From Bacteroidota bacterium (lineage in GTDB: Bacteria > Bacteroidota > Bacteroidia > Bacteroidales > UBA6013), in assembly GCA_020048645.1 (NCBI GenBank), contig JAIFMG010000071.1:1-45515 (forward strand): a DNA stretch of 45,515 bases. The letters run 5' to 3'. The position numbers were made by a program, and so were the translations under genes. Shown here in pieces: positions 25,173 to 33,747 of this stretch; positions within the stretch are counted from its first letter, which is position 1, and each line of letters begins with the position of its first letter. The notes below the pieces were generated by a model, which was given only the letters and a program-made list of their open reading frames with translations, was not told where the DNA came from and searched no databases.

Positions 25173-25199
25173 AAAAAAAATGCCGATTCAATTCATCGG
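25173..25199 (-). terminator. Terminator overlapping the nadD stop codon
   Basis: On the minus strand stem CCGAT (25195-25199) pairs with ATCGG (25183-25187) and is followed by CATTTTTTTT. The nadD stop codon TGA (25193-25195) lies in the stem edge and loop, so the last codons of nadD are part of the terminator. Confidence 0.6.
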
Positions 25200-25783
25200 T
25201 AGAAGTTCATGCTTTCAAGGTACTCGTAGGCGGCTTCGGACATGAAGTAGCGAAGGTTTCTGCCCTTGCTGAGGTTTTCGCGGATAAAGGTGGACGAGAT
25301 TTCCATCAGGGGAGCCTCTACGATTCGAGCTTTGGGGTACCGGGGCAGAACTTCCGACAGGTCGTAGCCCGGCCTCGGGTAGATCAGCAGCTCGTTGTTT
25401 TCGTAAATCTTCTCGAAGTCTTTCCATTTGTGGAATGTCAGAAGGTTGTCTCCTCCCATGATGAGGAAAAACTGATGATGTGGATGCTTTTCACGAAGTT
25501 TTTCTAGCGTGTCGATGGTGTAAGAGGGTAGGGGCATTCCGAACTCCACCCGCGAGGGCTTGTAATGGTCTTGGTCGCCTAAAGCTCTGTAAACCATTTC
25601 GTAACGATGGTGGTCGGCCAGCAGGCTCTTCTTTTGCTTGAGTGGGTTTTGCGGACTGATGACAAACCAAACCTGGTCCAGCTCGGCAAATTCGCGCATG
25701 AAGTTGGCCACGACCATGTGCCCCACATGGATCGGATTGAAAGAGCCGAAATACAGTCCGACTTTCTTGGCCTTGGCAATCAT
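25193..25783 (-). CDS. nadD: Nicotinate-nucleotide adenylyltransferase
   Basis: This 196-residue cytosolic enzyme joins nicotinate mononucleotide and ATP to deamido-NAD in NAD synthesis. The nucleotidyltransferase signature is G-S-F-N-P-I-H-V-G-H at 13-22, followed by VWFVISPQNPLKQKK and, near the C-terminus, the ISSTFIRENLSKG motif (about 160-172) that binds the phosphates. Length is normal. The start overlaps the gmk stop by 4 bases, and both follow yicC, so the three form one operon (yicC-gmk-nadD), a common arrangement in Bacteroidota. A terminator overlaps its stop codon. Confidence 0.95.
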   Translation of the reverse strand: MIAKAKKVGLYFGSFNPIHVGHMVVANFMREFAELDQVWFVISPQNPLKQKKSLLADHHRYEMVYRALGDQDHYKPSRVEFGMPLPSYTIDTLEKLREKHPHHQFFLIMGGDNLLTFHKWKDFEKIYENNELLIYPRPGYDLSEVLPRYPKARIVEAPLMEISSTFIRENLSKGRNLRYFMSEAAYEYLESMNFYR

Positions 25784-26352
25784 GATTCCAAGAATTGGGA
25801 AATCAGCGAGATGGTTTCCGACACTGACTTTTCCAGTTCGTCGTTCACGACCGTGGCATCAAATTTTTCGGCGTACTTCATCTCTGTTCGGGCCTTGGCC
25901 AGGCGGATGATGATGTTTTCGCGGCTATCGGTTTGGCGTGCGTTGAGCCTTTCTTCCAAGATTTTGATGGAAGGGGGCATGATGAAGAGCGAAAAGGCCC
26001 TGTCTCCAAACTTTTCCTTCAGGTTGACTCCGCCCACAACGTCCACGTCGAAAATGACATGGTTGCCTTTTTGCGCGATGCGGTCCACCTCGCTGCGCAA
26101 TGTTCCGTAGAACTTGTCAGGATAGACTTCTTCCCATTCCAAAAATTCATCGGCACCGATTTTTTTGCGAAACTCGTCGGCTGTCAGATAGTGATAGTTG
26201 ACGCCATCTTTTTCGTTTCCGCGGATGGGACGACTGGTGGCTGAAATCGAAAATTCGAGCCGCAAGCCGCTCTTCAACAGTTGGTTGACGATGGTGGTCT
26301 TGCCAGCGCCCGAGGGGGCTGAGACGATGATCATTTTCGGAAGCGCGTTCAT
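25780..26352 (-). CDS. gmk: Guanylate kinase
   Basis: This 190-residue enzyme phosphorylates GMP to GDP. The P-loop is SAPSGAGKTT at 11-20; GMP-binding residues are in ISATSRPIRGNEKDGVNYHY and FLEWEEVYPDKFYGT; the lid and core continue with VIFDVDVVGGVNLKEKF and FIMPPSIKILEERL. It begins 34 bases after yicC ends and overlaps nadD by 4 bases. The start MNALPKMIIVSAP places the P-loop at the usual distance. Confidence 0.96.
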   Translation of the reverse strand: MNALPKMIIVSAPSGAGKTTIVNQLLKSGLRLEFSISATSRPIRGNEKDGVNYHYLTADEFRKKIGADEFLEWEEVYPDKFYGTLRSEVDRIAQKGNHVIFDVDVVGGVNLKEKFGDRAFSLFIMPPSIKILEERLNARQTDSRENIIIRLAKARTEMKYAEKFDATVVNDELEKSVSETISLISQFLES

Positions 26353-26386
26353 GCCTTGGGGGGAGTGTGTTTTCGAGGGCTCTGTT

Positions 26387-27262
26387 TCAGAGTACGTTGG
26401 AAAGCTGTTCCTTGATTTTTTCCAGTTCGTCCTTCATCACCACGACCAATTTTTGCATGGCCGTATGGTTCGACTTCGAGCCGATGGTGTTGATTTCTCG
26501 CCCCATCTCTTGGGCGATGAACCCTAACTTTTTGCCTACGGCCTCTTGCTCTTCCATCGTTTTCAAGAAGAACGAACAATGGTTGGCCAGTCGTACTTTT
26601 TCTTCGTTGATGTCGAGCTTTTCGATGTAGAAAATCAACTCTTGCTGGAAGCGGTTTTGGTCAATGTCAGTTTTCGCCAGTTCGATGAGGCTTTGTTCCA
26701 GTCGCTGCCGCACGGAGGCGATGCGCTCCTGCTCGAAAGGCGCGAGCTGCTCCAGGCACGATTCGACAACTGCCACGCGGGCCCGCAAGTCCGCCTCCAG
26801 GGCATTGCCCTCTTGCAGTCGGAAGGCATCGTTCTGGTCCAGCGCTTCGCGAAGCCCTGCCTCGGCAATGGCCCAATCTTCTGGCGAAAGAGAGCTCAGT
26901 TCGTTGGTGAACACCTCGGGCTGGCGCAGCAGCGTGGCCAGGAGCTCCGGGTGCCGCGGGTCGATGCCAAGGCTGTCGAGCACCGGCTTGAGCTGGGCGT
27001 GAAGTGCCAGGAGGGCTTGCGGGTTCAGCCTTGGTACGCCGCTATCCACTTGTCCATCAACGCGAAGCGTAACTTCCGATTTGCCCCGGACCAGCGACGC
27101 GCCACAAATCCGGCGCACGTCCATTTCCTTTTCCTTGTAGGCTGACGGAAGTTTGCAGTTCAGGTCCAACTGCTTGCTGTTCAAGGTTCTGATTTCCCAA
27201 ACCAGGGTTTTGTCTTGGTGGCTTTTCTCGGATCGCCCGAAGCCGGTCATGGAGATGATCAT
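26387..27262 (-). CDS. YicC-family endoribonuclease
   Basis: The protein is 291 residues from the ATG at 27260-27262 (MIISMTGFGRS), which is the standard family opening. An earlier in-frame start at 27286 overlaps the promoter element at 27284-27291 and so is unlikely. The N-terminal YicC domain includes EIRTLNSKQLDLNCKLP and LVRGKSEVTLRVDG, and the C-terminal DUF1732 domain includes EKLDINEEKVRLANHCSFF, GKKLGFIAQEMGREINTIGSK and VVVMKDELEKIKEQLSNVL. YicC proteins have been reported as RNA endonucleases acting on structured or small RNAs. It is the first gene of the yicC-gmk-nadD operon. Confidence 0.93.
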   Translation of the reverse strand: MIISMTGFGRSEKSHQDKTLVWEIRTLNSKQLDLNCKLPSAYKEKEMDVRRICGASLVRGKSEVTLRVDGQVDSGVPRLNPQALLALHAQLKPVLDSLGIDPRHPELLATLLRQPEVFTNELSSLSPEDWAIAEAGLREALDQNDAFRLQEGNALEADLRARVAVVESCLEQLAPFEQERIASVRQRLEQSLIELAKTDIDQNRFQQELIFYIEKLDINEEKVRLANHCSFFLKTMEEQEAVGKKLGFIAQEMGREINTIGSKSNHTAMQKLVVVMKDELEKIKEQLSNVL

Positions 27263-27283
27263 TTTCTGCTTTTCAAATTTTGA

Positions 27284-27291
27284 CAAAGTTA
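27284..27291 (-). promoter_or_regulatory. -7 promoter element for the yicC-gmk-nadD operon
   Basis: The minus strand reads TAACTTTG, a perfect TAnnTTTG, 21 bases upstream of the YicC ATG at 27262. It lies between the end of ligA (27331) and yicC, so the operon can be expressed independently of ligA. Confidence 0.55.
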
Positions 27292-27330
27292 GCGGTTTTC
27301 AGCGAGATGCCCACCTTGGCCGTTCGCCTT

Positions 27331-29454
<2,124 letters not shown>

Positions 29455-30018
29455 TTAACCTTGCGCAGGCGAAACGATGCTGACTTGGCTTTGCGGGTCG
29501 CAGCCGCATCCGCCAAGGCAAAATATGCCCGTAACCAAAAAGTTGAGCTGCTGGTCGTGGCTGATTTTCAGCGTGATGGTGCCTTGGTTCGCTCCGTTGG
29601 CGATGCCAATTTCGAGGCTGAACTCGTTGGCGTTGGTGACAAACTGCTTCGGCTTGGCCGCGGCGATGCCCTTGGCCACGCAGGGACTGAAGACGGCTCC
29701 GAAGTTTGCCAGCAAGCCCTCGCGGCTCTGGGCGGGCAGACCTTCGACCTCTTCGCGGGCGGTGCTCGAATAGAGGTCGAAGAGCGGGAACGCGCAGTCG
29801 TCCGCGATGCCGACGGAGTCGCCGGCCGCTACTTTGGCTTGGAATTTTTCCCAGAAACTGGCGAACCTTGCGGCTATTTCTGCGCTATTCGGAACCACTT
29901 GGGCAGACTCTGCGTTTTGTTCCTGCGCGACACTGTCGGTGGTTGGCGTTTCCATTTCTTTTCCGCCGCAAGACAAGGCCAAGGATGCGGCAACAAGCAA
30001 GACCAATCTCTTTTTCAT
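29455..30018 (-). CDS. Lipoprotein of unknown function
   Basis: The protein is 187 residues from the ATG at 30016-30018 (MKKRLVLLVAASLALSC), with lipobox A-L-S-C (Cys17) followed by G-G-K-E and a T/S/Q-rich linker. The mature part (60-187) contains FASFWEKFQAKVAAGDSVGIA, consistent with a small alpha/beta fold of the NTF2-like type, and a Cys-rich end FCLGGCGCDPQSQV. No family is recognised firmly. An earlier frame reading from 30276 would translate a repeat and the promoter, so it is not used. A TACTTTTG element lies at 30044-30051. It is separated from ligA by 114 bases. Confidence 0.72.
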   Translation of the reverse strand: MKKRLVLLVAASLALSCGGKEMETPTTDSVAQEQNAESAQVVPNSAEIAARFASFWEKFQAKVAAGDSVGIADDCAFPLFDLYSSTAREEVEGLPAQSREGLLANFGAVFSPCVAKGIAAAKPKQFVTNANEFSLEIGIANGANQGTITLKISHDQQLNFLVTGIFCLGGCGCDPQSQVSIVSPAQG

Positions 30019-30043
30019 AGTTGCTTTTTGGGTTTCGAGACCA

Positions 30044-30051
30044 CAAAAGTA
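30044..30051 (-). promoter_or_regulatory. -7 promoter element for the 187-residue lipoprotein
   Basis: The minus strand reads TACTTTTG, a perfect TAnnTTTG, 25 bases upstream of the ATG at 30018. It supports that start over any longer frame. Confidence 0.5.
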
Positions 30052-30125
30052 CGGAATTTTACTTGATTTCTTTGCTTGGCCAGGCAGTATCCTTGCTGTT
30101 TGCCTTGAAAGGATTGAACATTTTA

Positions 30126-30229
30126 GTCCAGCATAAAAACCATTATTTGCATTTTCTATTTGTAACCCATTGATAATCAAGCATAACTTTTGAAAGCGAA
30201 TTTTAGAAATGACCTTTTTTGACCGCGCC
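30126..30229. repeat. Direct repeat A of about 104 bp
   Basis: This copy begins GTCCAGCATAAAAACCATTA and ends GACCGCGCC. It matches the copy at 30360-30463 at roughly nine of ten positions by eye, including CTATTTGTAACCCATTGATA without a mismatch. Confidence 0.9.
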
Positions 30230-30244
30230 ATTTTTGTCCTTGGA

Positions 30245-30282
30245 GGGGATTTGTCCACGAAAGGAACGAGGGGCACGAAATT
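30245..30282. repeat. Single diverged copy of the GTCCACGAAAGG repeat
   Basis: TTTGTCCACGAAAGGAACGA continues with GGGGCACGAAATTTTTTT. This matches the 34-base unit repeated in tandem at the right edge of the window (45371-45515), so the repeat is dispersed in the genome. Confidence 0.8.
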
Positions 30283-30359
30283 TTTTTGAAATCGAAATTA
30301 GAGGGGATGAGTGGGACGGCGATTGGCAAGGAAAAACCATATGCGATAAGCAAGACTGA

Positions 30360-30463
30360 GTCCAGCATAAAAACCACTATTTGCATCTTTCTATTTGTAA
30401 CCCATTGATAATCAAGGATAATTTTTGAATGGGAATTATAGAAATGACCTTTTTAGACCGCGC
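30360..30463. repeat. Direct repeat B of about 104 bp
   Basis: Second copy of the repeat at 30126-30229, in the same orientation and 234 bases downstream; it begins GTCCAGCATAAAAACCACTA. The first copies a little closer to the lipoprotein gene, and the GTCCACGAAAGG unit sits between the two. Confidence 0.9.
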
Positions 30464-30827
30464 TCAAAATTATCTTATTACCTTATTTTGACCTATGAAT
30501 TTGTAAAGCAAAACGGATGAAAAGTAAATTTTGACGAAGATTAGCTTGTTTAGCAAAACCGATTTATCCGCCAAATCTTTGTTATCATCGTGCATTTCGA
30601 CCCAAATTGTGCTCGAAGCTGGCGATTTTTATATTCTACCATCGAACGCTACTTGGTATTACTTACTTGCTCATTACCATATTGTTAAATTGAATTTTCA
30701 AAAGTATATTGTGCAATATCCGTTTGCTATCAAACTCAATGGATTGCTGCGACAAGCGGTCTTGTCGGCGTTGAACCCCAACGGGGTTTTGGTCGGCGCT
30801 GGTTCGGTGTTTTCCGAATTTCCTCGG

Positions 30828-30870
30828 GGGCTGTTCAAATTCAATCCTAACGGGATTGACAGAACAGCCC
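30828..30870. repeat. Strong two-step hairpin
   Basis: Outer arms GGGCTGTTC (30828-30836) and GAACAGCCC (30862-30870) enclose inner arms TCAATCC (30841-30847) and GGGATTGA (30852-30859) around a four-base loop. A related palindrome AACCCCAACGGGGTT lies just before it (about 30774-30788). No T-run follows, so a terminator role is unlikely; it resembles REP-type repeats. Confidence 0.7.
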
Positions 30871-31120
30871 GATTTAGGTGGAAGCCGGTGCCTGGGATAT
30901 TTCACTACCGAACGCGACAAGGTACAGGGGCATGGCCAGTGAAGCCATGTTCGGCCAAAGGCCCTCCGATGGAGCCATTGGCGCCCGGTGGAGCGTTGGC
31001 CTGCGCCCAAGGCGGTCTCAATCGGCTTGCCCTGGCCAACATGGGCAGGCGCGAGGCCTGACGGGTCCTTTGGCCTTTTGTTCCGGGATCTTTTCTTGCC
31101 GGGCCACGGGGCCGCCCGCC

Positions 31121-32530
31121 TCACTTGCCGATGCAGAAGTTGGCGAAGATGTTGGCCAGGATCTGGTCGTTGGTGATCTCGCCGGTGATTTCGCCCAGGA
31201 AGTGCAGGGCCTCGCGGATGTCTTGGGCGAGCAGGTCGGTGGGCGTGCGGGCGGCGATGGCCTCCTGCGCCCGGGCGATGGCCTTCTCGGCGCGGGTCAG
31301 GGCCTCGTAGTGGCGGGCGTTGGTGACGACGACCTCGTTTTGTCCCTGCCCATGCAGGTTCGACAGCTCGACCAGGAGGGCGCGGAGGGCCAGCAGGTCG
31401 GCGTCCTCGCGGGCGGAGAGGGCCAGGAGGTGGTCCTTGGGGTCGAAGCTGGGGATGTTGTGCCGGAAGACCAGGTCGCGCTCGAGGCTGGAGAGCATGT
31501 CGGCCTTGTTGGCCACCACGACAAGGTGCTTGTGGGCCATGTCGTTGGCCTTCTTGAAGCGCTGGACGGTCTTGCCGATATGGCGTAGGCTGTCGCGGGC
31601 ATCGACCACCAGGAGCACGATCTTGGCCTTTTCGATGGTCTTGTGGGTGCGCTGTATTCCAATGGCCTCCACCAGGTCGGTGGTTTCGCGGATTCCGGCG
31701 GTGTCGATGAAGCGGAAGCTCCTTCCGGCGAGGATGGCCGTGTCCTCGATGAGGTCGCGGGTGGTTCCGGCGATTTCGGAGACGATGGCCTTGTCGTCGT
31801 CGAGCAGGCGGTTGAGCAGGGTTGACTTCCCGACGTTGGGCTGGCCGACAATGGCCACGGGGATGCCGTTCTTGACGGCGTTGCCATGCGAGAAGGACTC
31901 GACCAGCCCGCGCAGGAGGCTGGCGATGCCGCCCAGGAGCAGGTCGAGCTGGGCGCGGTCGGCGAACTCGACATCCTCCTCGCTGAAGTCGAGCTCGAGC
32001 TCCACGAGCGAGGTGAAGGCGAGCATGCGCTGGCGCAGCTCGTTGATCTTGCGCGAGAAGCCGCCGCGCATCTGGTCCATGGCCAGGCGGCGGGCGGCCT
32101 CGCCGGTGCTGGCGATCAGGTCGGCCACGGCCTCGGCCTGCGAGAGGTCCATCTTGCCGTTGAGGAAGGCGCGCTGGGTGAACTCGCCGGGCCGGGCCAG
32201 GCGGGCGCCCCTGTCGAGCAGCAGCTCCAGGGCCTTCTGCTGGAGGTAGGGCGAGCCGTGGCACGAGATCTCGACCACGTCCTGGCCCGTGTAGGAGCGG
32301 GGGCCGCGGAACCAGCCCACGACCACTTCGTCGAGGGTCTCCTGCCCGCGGACCAGGCGGCCGAAGTGCAGCCGGTTGGCCCTGCGGGCGGGCAGTGGCT
32401 TGCCCGAGGCGGGCTGGAAGACCGACTCGGCGATGGGCCAGGCCTGGGGGCCCGAGAGGCGCAGCACGGCAATGGCCCCGGTGCCGGGCGCCGTGGCGAT
32501 GGCGCAGATGGTGTCGTCGTGGTTTCGCAT
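31121..32530 (-). CDS. mnmE: tRNA uridine-5-carboxymethylaminomethyl(34) synthesis GTPase
   Basis: This 469-residue GTPase, with MnmG, modifies the wobble uridine of several tRNAs. The N-terminal tetrahydrofolate-binding domain opens with DDTICAIATAPGTGAIAVLRLSG and has FNGKMDLSQAEAVADLI. The GTPase domain carries G1 GQPNVGKSTLLNRLL, G2 with AGTTRD, G3 DTAGIRETTD and G4 NKAD. The protein ends in F-C-I-G-K, the conserved C-terminal C-x-G-K with the catalytic Cys. Length is normal. The start ATG lies about 32 bases after a TAAATTCG element at 32562-32569. It is divergent from sucD (199 bases apart), with mnmG elsewhere. Confidence 0.96.
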   Translation of the reverse strand: MRNHDDTICAIATAPGTGAIAVLRLSGPQAWPIAESVFQPASGKPLPARRANRLHFGRLVRGQETLDEVVVGWFRGPRSYTGQDVVEISCHGSPYLQQKALELLLDRGARLARPGEFTQRAFLNGKMDLSQAEAVADLIASTGEAARRLAMDQMRGGFSRKINELRQRMLAFTSLVELELDFSEEDVEFADRAQLDLLLGGIASLLRGLVESFSHGNAVKNGIPVAIVGQPNVGKSTLLNRLLDDDKAIVSEIAGTTRDLIEDTAILAGRSFRFIDTAGIRETTDLVEAIGIQRTHKTIEKAKIVLLVVDARDSLRHIGKTVQRFKKANDMAHKHLVVVANKADMLSSLERDLVFRHNIPSFDPKDHLLALSAREDADLLALRALLVELSNLHGQGQNEVVVTNARHYEALTRAEKAIARAQEAIAARTPTDLLAQDIREALHFLGEITGEITNDQILANIFANFCIGK

Positions 32531-32561
32531 GGTTGGCCGTTTTGTTGGGACGAAGGCTGCG

Positions 32562-32569
32562 CGAATTTA
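32562..32569 (-). promoter_or_regulatory. -7-like promoter element for mnmE
   Basis: The minus strand reads TAAATTCG, one base from TAnnTTTG, 32 bases upstream of the mnmE ATG. No -33 site is clear. Confidence 0.35.
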
Positions 32570-32664
32570 AACAAGATTCCCGACTGTTTCGGCAGGCCCC
32601 GCGGGCGTCTGGGCGCGCACGTTCGCGCCCGGCCGCGGCGGGGTGGGATTTCGGACAAATAAAT

Positions 32665-32695
32665 TTTGCGAAATGGGCCAAAAAAGATACTTTTG
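32665..32695 (+). promoter_or_regulatory. Promoter of sucD
   Basis: TTTG (32665-32668), then exactly 19 bases, then TACTTTTG (32688-32695). This is the best match in the window to the Bacteroidota promoter (-33 TTTG, -7 TAnnTTTG). Transcription would start near 32701, giving a leader of about 29 bases before the sucD ATG. Confidence 0.7.
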
Positions 32696-32729
32696 GCTTA
32701 CCGTTTAGAAACTATAACCTGCAAAAAAC

Positions 32730-33602
32730 ATGAGCGTTCTGGTCAACAAAAACTCAAGGATCATCGTCCAAGGCTTCACCGGAAAAGAAGGCAGCTTCCA
32801 CGCCGGCCAGATGATCGAATACGGAACCCAGGTCGTGGGAGGCGTGACGCCCGGCAAAGGCGGAACCCAGCACATGAGCCGCCCGGTCTTCAACACGGTC
32901 TCCGAGGCCGTCCAGGCCACGGGCGCCGACGTTTCCATCATCTTCGTGCCGCCAGCCTTCGCCGCCGACTCCATCATGGAGGCCGCCGACGCGGGCATCG
33001 GTCTGATCGTGGCCATCACCGAGGGCATCCCTACGGCCGACATGGTCAAGGTCAAGGCCTACCTGACGGACAAGCCCAGCCGCCTGATCGGCCCGAACTG
33101 CCCCGGCGTGATCACCCCCGGCCAGGCCAAAGTCGGCATCATGCCCGGCTTCATCCACCGCCCCGGCACCATCGGCATCGTCTCGCGCTCGGGCACCCTG
33201 ACCTACGAGGCCGTTGACCAGATCACCAAGGCCGGACTGGGCCAGAGCACCTGCATCGGCATCGGGGGCGACCCCATCATCGGCACCACCACCAAGGAGG
33301 CCGTCAAGCTGCTCATGGAAGACCCCGGCACCGAGGGCATCATCATGATCGGCGAAATCGGCGGCCAGATGGAGGCCGATGCCGCCTACTGGATCAAGGA
33401 AAACGGGACCAAGCCCGTTGTCGGCTTCATCGCCGGGCAGACCGCCCCTCCCGGGCGCCGGATGGGCCACGCGGGAGCCATCATCGGTGGCGCCGACGAC
33501 ACCGCCGCCGCCAAAATGGCCATCATGCGCGATTGCGGCATCCACGTGGTGGAATCGCCCGCGCACCTGGGCAAGACCATGGCCGAGGCCCTGCGCAAGT
33601 GA
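32730..33602 (+). CDS. sucD: Succinyl-CoA synthetase alpha subunit
   Basis: This 290-residue subunit, with SucC, makes succinate and a nucleoside triphosphate from succinyl-CoA in the citric-acid cycle. The CoA-binding start reads [20 protein letters not shown], followed by [23 protein letters not shown] and the [13 protein letters not shown] strand are typical. The phosphorylated histidine is His247 in [11 protein letters not shown]. The Cys in PNCPG is conserved. Length is standard. The partner sucC is not in the window, so the two subunits are encoded apart. It has its own promoter and a strong terminator, indicating single-gene expression. Confidence 0.97.
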   Translation: MSVLVNKNSRIIVQGFTGKEGSFHAGQMIEYGTQVVGGVTPGKGGTQHMSRPVFNTVSEAVQATGADVSIIFVPPAFAADSIMEAADAGIGLIVAITEGIPTADMVKVKAYLTDKPSRLIGPNCPGVITPGQAKVGIMPGFIHRPGTIGIVSRSGTLTYEAVDQITKAGLGQSTCIGIGGDPIIGTTTKEAVKLLMEDPGTEGIIMIGEIGGQMEADAAYWIKENGTKPVVGFIAGQTAPPGRRMGHAGAIIGGADDTAAAKMAIMRDCGIHVVESPAHLGKTMAEALRK

Positions 33603-33636
33603 GCGGCCCGCCCGCCTGCCCTCATCGTCCCCACAA

Positions 33637-33675
33637 GAAAAACGTCCTCGCTTTGCCAGCGAGGACGTTTTTTTG
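33637..33675. terminator. Terminator between sucD and the coiled-coil chemotaxis-linked gene
   Basis: Stem AAAACGTCCTCGCT pairs with AGCGAGGACGTTTT around TTGCC, followed by a run of seven T bases on the plus strand. The opposite strand also ends in T-rich sequence (GTTTTTCTT), so it can stop the convergent gene at 33748 as well. Confidence 0.9.
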
Positions 33676-33747
33676 TGATGGGGATGAAGGCAATTTCCGT
33701 CGATTCGTCATATTTTGACGGCCGCTGGCGGCGGCGGTGCATTCCGC

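Larger units (their letters stand above)
30019..31120. other. Gene-free 1.1-kb repeat-bearing region
   Basis: No convincing gene lies between the lipoprotein and mnmE. The contents, in order, are: the lipoprotein promoter; direct repeat A; one copy of the GTCCACGAAAGG repeat; direct repeat B; an A/T-rich stretch (30470-30760) that is much more A/T-rich than the flanking genes; an AACCCCAACGGGGTT-type palindrome; a strong hairpin; and a G/C-rich stretch (30930-31110) with short direct and inverted repeats such as GGCCAAAGG (30954) and CCTTTGGCC (31069). It may be a graveyard of mobile repeats. Confidence 0.7.

Noticed and set aside
30531-31061. Possible 176-residue gene in the gene-free stretch
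   Set aside because: It needs a TTG start, crosses two hairpins and repeat sequence, and the codon pattern changes abruptly midway.
30663-32681. Long minus-strand frame overlapping mnmE and the repeat region
   Set aside because: It is shifted relative to mnmE and rich in R, P, G and A; the mnmE frame has complete GTPase motifs and the C-terminal C-I-G-K.
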